A DNA stretch of 64,000 nucleotides from Nymphaea colorata (lineage: Eukaryota; Streptophyta; Magnoliopsida; Nymphaeales; Nymphaeaceae): the NCBI RefSeq assembly GCF_008831285.2, contig NC_045150.1:17436600-17500599 (forward strand), read 5' to 3'. The stretch's first letter is position 1. The number at the start of each line of letters is the position of its first letter. Position numbers and translations under genes: made by a program. The notes beneath the pieces are model-generated. The model worked only from the letters and a program-made list of their open reading frames with translations, searched no databases and was not told the origin of the DNA. Of the stretch, positions 1-10,727 are shown piece after piece.

Positions 1-961
1 GAAGAAAATTTCACCCCCACATTTTTTTTTAAACAAAGATGACTTCTCCTGCGTGAGAAACATGGGTGAGGCAGTCCCTACGACATCCCTTCGGACAACC
101 GAAATTTGTCCCCCAACCTCTGAGCTCGATCCAAGTTCTGAACATCGATGATGTCTTTGAGCATCGAGGATGACTATGGTAGAGGCAAATCGAAGGAGGA
201 TTGATCGCATTTTCACAGTAGAGTTTTGTTTTCTGCTACCGGTTGGCAAAAGCCCTGATTAGAGCAAAAATCAGGGCGATCGGTGAAATTTCTGGATCAT
301 CACCTACTTGTAGAAAGATCACCTAGAAGAGAGGATCATCCTGCCCAATTTTTAGGGCAATCCGACCACGGACGGTGTCGGAATGGGCTCCGAAAGAAGT
401 TCCGGTGAGCGTGCCGGTGAGGCATAAGATCTCCACCGCTCTATTCCCACAATGTTCCCTATTCCTGAGCATTCTTTGTAGCTATAAGGATGCCTAAAAA
501 TCTAAACGAGGCATAGCCTCGATGCATCCCCGATTTTGCACAGCAAATTGGGGCAATTCCTACCTCTGGTGATACGTTAAACCATGGTTCGAATGTTTAT
601 TTATAACTTGGTTTATTGTTGAATGAATCTGCTGTTGTTTGAGGACCGATTGGGTGTGGATAAGAACTTTGTTCTTCAGGAAGTCTTGTTTGCGACTGTG
701 CATTCTAGCAGCTGACCTTCACACGTTTCCTCTGGAGAGCACCTTTGGAGCTGATCTTTTGGGCATCCAATCTTGGTGGTGTCAGCTGCCTCCAAACCAT
801 ATTTCAGGCCAATCGGAGGTCTGGGCGAATCGAACTGTTATGAATTTTTAAGCGCGGAAGTTGGCTATGAGCTGCAACGGAGAGAAATTCATGCTGAAAT
901 TACAATTTTCAGAGGAGAGAAGGACTTCATGCGATCGTCCCTGGGAGCTGATTTGGAGGCC
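1..961. other. Unassigned left edge
   Basis: No protein family, RNA gene or repeat boundary was recognised. Only short overlapping open frames are present, for example around 639-982, with no family resemblance. Base composition is less AT-rich than the DNA to the right of 6.1 kb, so an untranslated or degenerate genic segment is possible, but nothing shows it. Confidence 0.3.
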
Positions 962-966
962 AACTC
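962..966. repeat. Left target-site duplication of copia-1 (AACTC)
   Basis: Identical to 6143-6147 on the other side of the element. Five bases is the expected copia duplication length. Confidence 0.9.
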
Positions 967-1342
967 TATAAAAGAGATATGAACAAAGATAAACAAGAAA
1001 TTTTAACGAGGTTCGGTGCTGAAGTCACCTACATCCTCAAAGTCTCTCTACTCTCTTTTTCAACATGTAACGAGAGATAGAGGTTACACTATTTAAAGAA
1101 TACAAATTACAATCTTCGACTCCTAAAATCATGGAGTTGATATACAATTTCTTTCCTTCAAAATATCACTTCCTATTTTATCTCTTTCCATAGATAAAGA
1201 GATTTGGACGTCGACCTCTTCTTCATCTACTCCTTTTTTGGCAAATGATGTATCATCTTCTGATTTCCTAGCAACAGATTTATCAGATTTGTCCAACTTA
1301 TGCGTATGATCATCTTTTGTTGCATGAATTGGTTCTTTAACA
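967..1342 (-). repeat. copia-1 3' LTR
   Basis: Matches 5758-6142 along its whole length with many substitutions and small indels. The plus-strand left end reads TAT where the partner reads TGT, so the terminal dinucleotide has mutated here. The plus-strand right end is TAACA, followed at once by the purine tract. Confidence 0.93.
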
Positions 1343-1355
1343 GCCCTCCTCAAGA
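1343..1355 (-). promoter_or_regulatory. copia-1 polypurine tract
   Basis: On the minus strand the bases just before the 3' LTR are TTGAGGAGGGC, the usual purine-rich primer for plus-strand DNA synthesis. Confidence 0.8.
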
Positions 1356-2550
1356 TCAACACATGGTTTTTGACGTTGAGCTTGATACGAATAAAAGCAT
1401 GACGATCTTTGGCTAAGGGCTTAGTAAATATATCTACAATCTGATCTCGAGTAGAAATGTAGCTAATTGTGAGCTCCTTCTTTGATAATTTATCTCGAAC
1501 AAAATGTAAGTCTATTTCTATGTGTTTGCTTTTGTTATGAAACACTGGATGTGATGCGAGGCAAGTGGCTCCAATATTGTCGCACCATATATTCGTTATG
1601 CTATAATTGGGTACGTTAAGTTCTTTGAGTAGGTATTGTAGCCAAGTTATCTCTGCAGCAGTGTTTTTCAGAGCACGATATTCTGATGATGTACTTGACC
1701 TTGAAACCATGGATTGTTTTTTCACACTTCAAGATATAAGATTTGGTCCAATGAAAACAGCATATCCTGTAGTGGATTTTCTATCATTTGGATCTCCTGC
1801 TCAATCTGCATCAGAATAAGAATTTATGAAATAATCTTGTCCTCTATGTATAACGAAACCATAATCAATCGTTCCCTTTAAGTATCATAGAATTCTCTTG
1901 ACTGCTTTCCAATGTTTGTTAGTTGGAGCATGCATAAATTGACAGACTTTGTTTAATGCAAAGGAAACGTATGGTCTAGTCAGAGTAACGTACTGAAGTG
2001 CTCCCACAATACTTCTATAGATACTTGGGTCTTGAAAAGCTATACCAGAGAGGAGATGTAGTGGTGGAGAGATAGCCATGGGAGAGTTAGCAATCTTGGC
2101 ATCAAGTAATTTTGTTCTTCGCAATAAATCTCCAATATACTTTCGTTGAGATAATAGAACTCTTTGCTTATGGTTTTCAACTTCAGTGCCCAGAAAAAAA
2201 CTATATGTCTCGAAGATCTTTTAAGGCAAATTCTTGTCTAAGCCTGCGTATAAGATCTTGCACATTTCTTGGAGAATTTGCAGTGATAATGATATCATGT
2301 ACATATATAAGAATAAAAACCATGTAATTCTCTTGTCTTAAAATGAAGAGAAAATTGTTCGTTTGCGCACCTTTGAATCCCATTTGTTGAAGAAAGAGAC
2401 TGAGTCTTGAAAACCATGCTCTTGACTTTTGCTTGAATCCGTAGAGGGCTCGTTGAAGCTTACGAACATAGTTTGGAAATTTTGGGTCTTCAAATCCTTG
2501 TGGTTGATCCATATAAACATTTTCATTGATGTGCCCGTGAAGGAAAGCAT
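1346..2550 (-). pseudogene. copia-1 reverse transcriptase and RNase H remnant
   Basis: Broken 3' half of pol. The segment 2201-2512 encodes the RT fingers and palm, with the copia signatures LQRALYGFKQ and a catalytic box that reads YVHD instead of YVDD, so one catalytic aspartate is lost. The segment 1885-2124 carries the RT thumb (SIVGALQYVTLTRPYVSFA). The segment 1360-1725 carries RNase H, with SRSSTSSEYRAL, the CDN box and DIFTKPLAK near the end. Frames change between pieces and stops interrupt them. The last frame runs into the LTR. No active enzyme can be made. Confidence 0.9.
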
Positions 2551-3451
2551 TTTTTACATCAAGCTGCCTTAAGTACCAATTTTGTGTGATATCTAATGGT
2601 GGTTAGTTCAAGACTAAAAGTCTCAAAATAATTCACTCCTTCTTGCTGACTATATCCTTTGGCAACCAACATTGCTTTATATATTTCTAAACTTTCATCT
2701 GCTTTGTGCTTTATCTTATAAACTCATTTGCGTCCCACAATATGTTTCTCATTTGTATAAGGAACAAGAGTCCAAGTATGATTTTTCTTCAAAGCAGTAA
2801 TTTCATTTCTCATAGCGGTGATCCAATTTGGATCTTTGCTTGCTTCTTGAAACTGTATATTATCTTTATCTTGAGAGAGCTTCGCTAAGAGTGTCTATGG
2901 AAGAGAGTGCTTTGTTGAGTAGACCTTCGGTTTCAACGTGTCATATTGGAATCTAGTTGTCATATGGTGAGTTCTTGTGATAATTTTGGTGGAGGAGTCG
3001 TGCTTTGATTTGCATTCTCACCTTGACAAGCCATGCTTTGATCCGGATTCTCATCTGGACCATTTGATTGATTAACACCAGTAGGAATTCCATGTGTCCT
3101 CTCAATATTATCATCAATACCATTTTGAGAGAATGGATATTGTATAGTGACAATCTGGTTGTCATGACTTTCCTTTTTGTAATTTTTGTTAAATCTCTCT
3201 CCATTTTGATTGAAGGGGAACCAGCTTTCATAAAAAATAACATGATGTGATATAAAAACTCTTCCACCAAAAATCTTGAAGGACTAAGTCCGTTTGAAGT
3301 CATGTTCAAAACCAAACCAGATTACTATTTTTTAAAATTTTTTGGGTGTGCATGTTTCCCATCATAGTGAGCCCGGTTTCAACATGGCGATGACGTCTTT
3401 CAACTGCACCATTTTGTTCTGGAGTGTGAGAACAATATGTCTAATTTCATT
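2551..3451 (-). pseudogene. copia-1 integrase C-terminal and linker remnant
   Basis: Lies between the integrase core and RT. Scraps of the copia integrase C-terminal region can be followed in shifting frames: at about 3190-3290 the minus strand has the segment corresponding to the conserved 'F-I-S-x-H-V-x-F' region, followed by a low-complexity polar linker (about 2955-3150). No continuous frame remains. Confidence 0.6.
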
Positions 3452-4541
3452 TTATTCAAGAAAACGAGTAAGACCTTGATATTCTCCTCCCCAATCTGAA
3501 TGCAGAAATTTAATTTTTACACCTGTAACAAGTTCAACATGCGATTTAAACTTTTGAAAAACTTCATATAAGTCTGATTTGTTCTTGAAAAGGTATATCC
3601 AAGAATATTTTTGAGTAGGCATCAACAAATAAAGCATAATATCTATATCCATCAATACTAGTTATGGGCGTAGGGCCTCAAACATCAGAATAAACAATAT
3701 CTAAGAATCCATGTACTGGTGTAGAAGTTTTGTTAAAGGGTAGACGATGACTCTTACCCTTTTGACAAGCTTCACACACTTTATGTTGCATAAAATCATC
3801 ATAAGGCAAACCAAAAATATTCAAGATGTTCATAACAGTCTTTAAAGAGGGATGACCAAAACGTCTATGCCAAGTGTCAATCGAGTCCTTGACGCCAACA
3901 TCTCTAGTGGTGAAGAAGACTTGCTTGTTGTTGTTCAAGGTCAATTTGTATAAACCTTCTTCACTTCGACCTTGGAGCAGCACTTTCCTTGAGGTGAGAT
4001 CCTTGACATAACAACAAGAGGGGTGAAATTCAAAGAAAACACTATTCTCCTTAGCAAATTTGTATACTGACATGAGATTCTTAGAGATGTTAAGTACATG
4101 AAGAATATCACTCATGACAAATCTGTCAAAAACAGTAGAACCAATGTGATTAATAGCCAAACATGATCCATCTCCAATAAGAACACTGTCATCGCCTTGA
4201 TATTCAGAGTGTAGAGATAAGTTGTTCAAGTCACTGGTCACATGGTGCGATGCCCCAGAATCTGGATACCAATTTTGACCATTGGTGGAACTCTGATGAG
4301 GGGCCACATGATATGCTTTTGGTGCCCAAGGAGGATTGTTTTGAGCATAAGAGGCAAGTTGATAGCAGGAGCACGCAGAATGACCAGGTTTTTCACAAAT
4401 TTGGTAAGCGATAAGAGGTCGATTACTTTGAGATTGGCCTCCATGACTTCTAAAATTGCCGCCATGGTTTCCTCTTCTACCATGATAAAGTAATCCTCCA
4501 CGATTTTGATTGTGAGAAAAGAAACTAGTCTTGTTTGTCAA
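3452..4541 (-). pseudogene. copia-1 zinc knuckle, protease and integrase remnant
   Basis: From the amino end: an RNA-binding knuckle in which the first Cys is Tyr (YQICEKPGHSACSC); an aspartic protease site WYPDSGASHHVT; the GAG-pre-integrase region; and the integrase HHCC finger, with HRRFGHP and CEACQKGKSHRLPF. The frame stops at about 3678 just after the first catalytic Asp (YSDV). The core resumes at 3452-3655 with HSDWGGEYQ, which holds the second Asp. The two pieces are separate frames, so the integrase is dead. Confidence 0.9.
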
Positions 4542-4601
4542 ATTAATAGAAGCATTCAGCTGATCGGTTTTAACATCAATACTCTCTATTATATTGTGTT
4601 C

Positions 4602-5249
4602 TTAAGTCAAGAGTAGACCATGAAGCTCTTCCAATATCACTAGTGTAGATCGGGTCTCCATTGAGACCCTAAAAACATGATACTCATTTGGCAGTCCTTT
4701 CAATAAATGCATGATAAGAACATCTTCATCAACAGGTTTAGATGCAATAGTTAATTGATGGGCAATAGATTTTGCATGCTGAAAATATTCATCTACTGTC
4801 TTGTTTCCTTTCTTTAGATCCTGAAGTTGACCTCTAAAATGAATTATGCGTGAACGGGAATGAGATGCATATGATCTCTTTAGGGAAGACCAGACTTCAT
4901 ATGCAGTTTCCAAGCTAATGACTTGACTCAAGACGTTTTCACTCAATGAGGTAATAATCCCTCTTAAAACAAGCTGATCATGCTTTAACCATAATATATA
5001 ATCAGGATTAACATCATCAGAATTTCCAACAGTTTTGGGTGGACAATGGATTGTTTCATCAACATAACCCATGAGTCCACAAGTGATCAAGATGGGTTTG
5101 AATTGAGCAGTCGAAAGCATATAATTGTCTGTTGTAAGTTTGATAGAGAAAAACTGAGAAAAGTTTGACGGCATCTGGTTAAAGTTGAAGCTAGGGCTGA
5201 GAGTTTTGTTCGACATTGAAGAAGAGGTCGATGTTGAAGATGTTGCCAT
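4602..5249 (-). pseudogene. copia-1 gag remnant
   Basis: About 216 codons encoding a copia capsid (UBN2/Retrotran_gag_2 type). The start at 5249 is chosen because MATSSTSTSSS is the usual short Ser/Thr-rich copia gag N-terminus; an upstream in-frame ATG adds unrelated residues. Family features are YMLSTAQFKPIL (the position of 'NYxxWxxQ'), AYEVWSSLKRSYASHSRSR, and DEYFQHAKSIAHQL followed by LLKGLPNEYHVF. The frame ends at 4602, separated by stops from the zinc-knuckle frame, so gag-pol is not continuous. Confidence 0.85.
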
Positions 5250-5745
5250 ACATATCACTAAATGAAGCCGATGAAGGCACTTCATAAGAGTCGGCACTGC
5301 TCAGATAGCCAGGACAATTGCAGATTCGCCAGTGGGATTTGTCAAGGAACTCTGACATAGTGAAGGTAGAATTGTCGGGACACGACCGACTCGTCGGGGA
5401 ACGAAGAACACGACGGAATATTTCGTCGAGTTCATCGGGTTTCACCGGGATCCCTCTTCCATGCCCGAAAAAGTAGAAAAATTGCCGGTGGACTTCAAAA
5501 ACCAATTTCTCCTTGATTTCTCAACAGTTCTAGACAAGTAAGGGCTCAAAATGCTCGGAATTTTGTCAGATTTCTCCTCAAATGATCAAAAACATGTTTT
5601 GATCTCAGGATCAGACGGATTTAATGCCGAAAATAGTCAAACTCCACCAAAAATAAAAAAAACACGTCCGAGGGAAGAACCTATGAAAATTAGTTGCGGA
5701 ATGATTCATCATCCAATGATCAATACCTAGAACAGACATCGTGCA
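5250..5745 (-). other. copia-1 untranslated leader
   Basis: Spacer of about 500 bases between the primer-binding site and gag. It holds an open frame (5191-5505) with no family resemblance, which I do not regard as a gene. Confidence 0.6.
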
Positions 5746-5757
5746 GCTCTGATACCA
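5746..5757 (-). promoter_or_regulatory. copia-1 primer-binding site
   Basis: Minus strand reads TGGTATCAGAGC directly after the 5' LTR. This is the standard complement of the 3' end of plant initiator-Met tRNA, and it fixes element orientation and LTR end. Confidence 0.95.
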
Positions 5758-6142
5758 TGTAAAAGAGATATGAACAAAGATGAACAAGAAATTTTAATGA
5801 GGTTCGGTGCTGAAATCACCTACGTCCTCAAAGTCTCTCTACTCTCTTTTTCAACATGTAACGAGAGATAGATGTTCTATTATTTAAAGAATAAAAATCA
5901 CAATCTTTAACTCCTAAAATCATGGACTTGATATAAAATTTGTTTCCTTCAAAATATCACTTCCTATTTTATCTCTTTCCATAGATAAAGAGATTTGGAC
6001 GTCGACCTCTTCTTCGTCTACTCCTAATTTTTTTTCAATTGATTGTACTATATCATCTTCTGATTTCCTGGCAACAAATTTATCAGATTTGTACAACTTA
6101 TGCGTATGATCATCCTTTGCCGCATGAATTGGTTCTCTAACA
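5758..6142 (-). repeat. copia-1 5' LTR
   Basis: Partner of 967-1342. Canonical ends (TGT...ACA on the plus strand) with the duplication AACTC immediately outside at 6143-6147. A local A/T run near 6030 is absent from the partner. Confidence 0.93.
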
Positions 6143-6399
6143 AACTCTTGGGTATCTATCACTGTGCGAGCTGAATAATTGGAGATGAGCTGTAGCTGAG
6201 GGGTCGCAGCGGCTGCACTAGGAAGCTATCAAGGAGAACATGCGTCTGCCACTTCTAGTGACTGCCTCACCTCGATTTCACTTTCTTCTCTCTCTTCTTC
6301 AGGGCGACAAGGCAGGCCTCCTCCTTGTCCTCTCTCTTCTTCACAGAAGGGGTATTATTGTAAAGTATTATAAATTCTATCATTTTCTTTTCTTTATGT

Positions 6400-6575
6400 A
6401 GTCCAAACAAACATGATTTTAGTCTTTTCTTTCCTTTCATTTTCTTCTTATTCAAACAAGTTTTTTAATCACCTTTTTCCATTCCTTTCCATTCCATTTC
6501 CTTTCCTTCCTTTTCTCTTTCATTCTCTTTATTTTCCATCCCTTTCCTTCCCTTTCCCTCCAACCAAACAGGGCG
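6400..6575. mobile_element. Truncated pyrimidine-rich MITE, relative of 57886-58365
   Basis: The stretch has short C/T-rich blocks and ends with CCCTCCAACCAAACAGGG. The middle (TTTTTAATCA, then CATTCCTTTCCATTCC) aligns with the right half of the complete element at 57886-58365. The left terminal repeat is missing, so this is a fragment. Confidence 0.65.
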
Positions 6576-7983
6576 TTAGTTCGAGATTCACTCTTTCAAT
6601 AGGTTCTCGCCAAGCTCAAGGCCACATTAACAATTATTTTTAAATGTATTTCGAATTAAAAAACTTAAGTTAAAGTCTATGTTTTTCAAAATTATATTGA
6701 ATCTCACATACATTTCACAAGTCCAATTTGTCAGTCCATATTAAAAGGAAATCATTTTCAATAAATTTTTAAATTTTAATAAAATGATTCTCAAATTAAA
6801 TTGAATTTCATGCACTTTAGCAAGCCATATTTGGGTCCAAGTAAACTAGACTTTAAATCTATACCCAAGTTTTATCCACAATCATGTGTTAAATTCAAAG
6901 TTCAAAATTCTTTTGCAGTTAAATGTATTTTCAAATCCATATCCAAATGACTTTGATCCAGATATAAGCTTGTTCTGAACCATTTTCAACAAAATTAGAT
7001 TTCAAACTTGGATCCAAAATGGTCAAATCCAAAATATATGATTTTCAAATGAATTTTCAAAAAACCAACAAGGTTAAGTGTGAGAATGGCGTTCATGATA
7101 GAATGTCATTGAGTCTGGCTCAAGTAACCTACATTTCTTTTTCATTTTTAACATGTTTTTCTTGTTTTTAACTTATTTTTACTTCTCGAGATAACTTAGT
7201 GCATGCATTGTCCGTGTGTTATGTTTATCTCTCTTTTTTGTTTTCTTTTTCAGTTATATAATTTCTTGTCTGTGTTTTGGCATCATGCATACTAAATCAC
7301 ATTTATTTTACGTTTTCATTACCGGTGCATCACATGTTTATTTTAACATTGCACATCACACATGCACCCCCTTGTTCGAAATCAGACCGTGGTCAACTTA
7401 GTAACATACCTTGACGCATTTGCCAAGCATGTGAAAACTTGAGCCCAGTTTCGTTTGCATGCATAAACCATTTCAAATCATAGATTTCTAAAATGTTTTT
7501 AAGGCAATATCTTTAAAAACGATTTCAAAAACCCTAGGTCATATAGGCGTGAAGTCCAAACCTAACTCAGCTCTATAAGACTTAGCTTAGACTGATCTTA
7601 GAGCCTACTACTTATAAACCCAACTACATAGCCTAGATCTAGTGAACTTTCCTAACGTCCACATGAAATGAATACGATCATATAAAAATCAAGCAGTCGC
7701 AATAAAACCCAATTCATATGTTCCAAGCAAGATGTGCTTAGGTCAGTTTAAACTCAGTTTACGTAAAACAGAGCCCAGTCCTTTTGATTGGCCTAGCCTT
7801 AGTTATTTAGATCTTGAATTTTGATCAGTCTTGACTTGATCATAAACAAGGAGCTTGGATTTAGATCTCAAGAATCACAATGTAGATTATGGATTTCAAA
7901 TTTTCGATCTATAATTTTGGTTCTTGCATCTTGTGTGAAGACCAAACTAGATTCGATCTATAATTATGGATCTCTTCAGTTTC
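6576..7983. other. AT-rich DNA without a recognised gene
   Basis: Long AT-rich stretch with many short direct similarities to itself (repeated 'TCCAAA', 'TTTTCAA'). Short open frames such as 7216-7401 show no family. It may be decayed retrotransposon DNA, but no LTR pair, primer site or protein domain was found. Confidence 0.4.
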
Positions 7984-8170
7984 CTCATTTTCCAATTGTG
8001 TGACTGTTGTTGGTTGATGGTCTTCACAGGTGTTCTCTTCACTTTACTCATTTTCCAGTTGCATGATTGTTGTTGGTTTTCTTTTCATTATGATGGTCTT
8101 CACAGGTGTTCTCTTCACTTCACTCATTTTCCAATTGTGTGATTGTTGTTGGTTTTCTTTCCATTATGAT
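7984..8170. repeat. 76-bp tandem repeat, about 2.5 copies
   Basis: CTCATTTTCC starts at 7984, 8047 and 8123, and TCTTCACAGGTGTTCTCTTC occurs at 8021 and 8097, which is a period of 76. The first copy lacks 13 bases (the TTTTCATTATGA part), which explains its 63-base spacing. Non-coding. Confidence 0.85.
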
Positions 8171-8454
8171 GCAAGACATATGTTGCAGCATACATCTTTC
8201 GTTGCAGAGTGGTTCCTATATAGCATGAAGTTATTTGGTTGACATCTATCTTTTCATAGTCAAAGTTCAATTCTACAATGATCTTTGTAGCCTCATACAC
8301 AATCTTGGGTAATTGGACCCCTAGAGAGAAAACTTCATGCAGTAATTCCAAGCAACATGTGAAAGCTTTTGTTATTCTACCCATTTAATGTCTTTATATG
8401 AAACAAGAGAACCAAGGAGCCCAGTTTTGTAAATTGAATGCAACCTAGATATGG

Positions 8455-8612
8455 TTATTCTTTAGCTTTTTTGCTTAACCTTTCAAACAAATCTTCAGTT
8501 AACCCCTCTCCATTAGCACTATCAGTAGGTCTCTCTGAAGAAGTTGCATGTTCATGTAGGCTAAAAACATCTGAAAGCAATATTTGCATATTTTCAGTTT
8601 TGGCCACTGTTG
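8455..8612 (-). pseudogene. Candidate terminal exon of an unrecognised gene
   Basis: About 51 codons on the minus strand, open from an AACAG acceptor-like site to a TAA at 8455. The peptide has normal protein composition (KTENMQILLSDVFSLHEH, then GEGLTEDLFERLSKKAKE). I do not recognise the family. An in-frame stop precedes it, so it would have to be spliced to an upstream exon; 9093-9227 on the same strand is the nearest candidate. The surrounding DNA is AT-rich and non-coding, so a decayed gene is as likely as a live one. Confidence 0.3.
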
Positions 8613-9092
8613 AGTGTTAGTTGCACTGACAGGCTTAACTGATTCCCCATGATAATACCATTGAACATATGTTTGCACAAATCAGTGGCATATGAAAGGA
8701 TCGAGTGAATTTATTGAGCACTTAAAAAAAAAATGCAACACCATCTTTTTTCTTCAAAATCCAACTTTAATCTTTCATATGTATTCTTTTTTTTGTCTGA
8801 ATTGCTGCTTTTGTGAAGTAAATTAAATTTTTATCTTACAAATGAAAGTGAATATAAAATATAAAATATACATGAATACATAAATACATACATATATAAG
8901 TGTATGTATACAAACATACATGCATCCATATGTACATAGTTAAGCCAAAGCATATAGAGCTTCAAGTTATGTTCTGGGATGTATGCTTATGTACTTTGCA
9001 GTTCAGTGGATTGAACTCTTTCAAACTTCAACATCAAAGATTTTAGACATCAAAGATTGAAGTAGTGACATAATCTCCACAATTTCCAAAGA

Positions 9093-9227
9093 TCAAGATG
9101 ACAATGTATTATACAATTCTAGGACAAAGTCCGAGAGAAGACAAGTGACATTTTCTTTAATGAATTCACCTTCAAGGGCATGAAATTCATTAAAACATTG
9201 AGCAAGTCCACCTTGCCATCTGGTATT
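9093..9227 (-). pseudogene. Candidate internal exon of an unrecognised gene
   Basis: About 45 codons on the minus strand following a TTATTAG acceptor-like site. The peptide contains RWQGGLAQCFNEFHALEG and ENVTCLLSDFVLELYNTLSS, then TGA. Composition is protein-like while neighbouring frames are full of stops. Family not recognised. It lies about 480 bases upstream, in gene sense, of the candidate at 8455-8612. A further short open piece (about 9480-9540, minus, with KCDEGIETFLGVLAS) could belong to the same gene. Confidence 0.28.
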
Positions 9228-10727
9228 CTAATAAATAGAAATTAAACTGTATCATTAGGTAACCATATAGCATTGTCAAACATTCCCTTGCATGCTCATC
9301 AATTCAAAGCCCCATTTATTATCACCATGAGTGTTATTCTTCTTTGCAGACAGATTGTTTTTCATATAAGAATTCATGACATTAAAGTGAATTTGCTTGT
9401 AAGATGATCAAAACACATGAAGCCAAATTCATCCATTTTTCTTAGATTTTAATATTTTTGACTTCAAAAAATAGTCCCTTCATTAAGAAGCAAGAACCCC
9501 CAAAAAAGTCTCAATTCCTTCATCACATTTCCCTATGAAAGCAGGACAAAACGAGTCAAACAGTTATATATTCACAATAATTCAATATCTCATGCACTCT
9601 TTCATCATAAGGGTTTAAGCATTTACCAATATGAGTACTCTCTTGGTGAAGGAAAGAAAAGTTTTTTAGGGGATAATGTGAAATAGTGGTATCCTAAAAC
9701 ACATGTTCACAGAAATCAACCACTTAAAAAATATCAAATAAATGTGATAGTAGAATTTTTAGAAGCACCAATTCAGATTACTAATCCATTCATGCAATCT
9801 AATTTGGGTGAATATACAGATGTGAATTTGATGGGTCCTTCATATCTTCCGATTAACTACATAATGCATCTGAAAGTAACAAAAGAAGTTACATGAAAGA
9901 AGAAAATTTTGCACTTACGTAAGGAATGTTCAAATGAAATTTCTCTTTATGCATAAACGAAGTCAAAAGGAATAACAAGGAGCGAACTCCGCAACCACAC
10001 TTTGATTTCAAGAAACTAACTGAAAAATAGGGAAATCTGAAAAACATCAACGAAACGAACTAAACGCAAAAAGGCCATAAGGAAAAAATCAAACAACTTT
10101 ACATTACAATCATCCAACAAAAAAACCTGAATGAATTTTATCAGTATTACAGTTGGGTGAGTTCCAGGGCTAGTTTTATTAGATCATATAATTTTCTGAT
10201 TAGCCTTGAAAAATTCAGAGCATGCCTTATATGATTTGAGAAGAAAACCAAACGAGAAGATAGAAACCAAAAGTGCAGAACCACGGAAGAGATGGAGAGA
10301 AAATGGCATCCGTGGACATGGGATTGCCTACCCTTAGCATCAACCCCCGAGAGAGCTAGGGAGAGATTGAGTTTACCTGTCGCGTCTGACGCAAAATTTG
10401 CATGGGATACAGTCCTCACCTTTTTTGGTATTGGTATGGTGAGTACTAACCACTTTCATACTGGAGGAGCTTATTTTTTTGGGCCACATAAAACTCAAGA
10501 TGCGTTTGGAGATAAAATGACCAAGACACCCTTACATTTAGAAAATGAAGAGCCCCTTTTAAGGGCAAAATTAGAAGTAAAATTTTTCCTTTTTCTTAAT
10601 GATCAATGCGGTCTCCCTATGCAAAAAATCTATGGTGGTTGTAAGTTACAACAATTTCCATTTTCTCTCAAAAAAAAAACATAAAGAGCTAAAGGAAAAA
10701 CAGAGGAATATAGAAACTATGCATATG
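9228..10727. other. AT-rich DNA downstream of the GH5 pseudogene
   Basis: No supported gene. I looked on the minus strand for the missing C-terminal GH5 exons (the region after FVG in the family) and did not find them here. Open frames at 10147-10419 and 10292-10684 lie opposite each other and show no family. Confidence 0.45.

Larger units (their letters stand above)
967..6142 (-). mobile_element. Ty1/copia LTR retrotransposon copia-1, degenerate
   Basis: Complete but decayed copia element read on the minus strand. The right LTR (5' in element sense) is 5758-6142 and the left LTR (3') is 967-1342. A primer-binding site abuts the 5' LTR and a purine tract abuts the 3' LTR. The 5-bp duplication AACTC lies at 962-966 and 6143-6147, so both true ends are preserved. 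Domain order is gag, protease, integrase, reverse transcriptase, RNase H, as in copia. All frames are broken by stops and frameshifts and the LTRs have clearly diverged, so this is an old immobile copy. Confidence 0.95.

Noticed and set aside
5191-5505. 104-codon minus-strand open frame upstream of copia-1 gag
   Set aside because: It occupies the element leader, overlaps the gag start in another frame, and shows no domain.
10292-10684. 130-codon plus-strand open frame
   Set aside because: Lies opposite another open frame (10147-10419, minus); no domain; AT-rich simple sequence at its 3' end.
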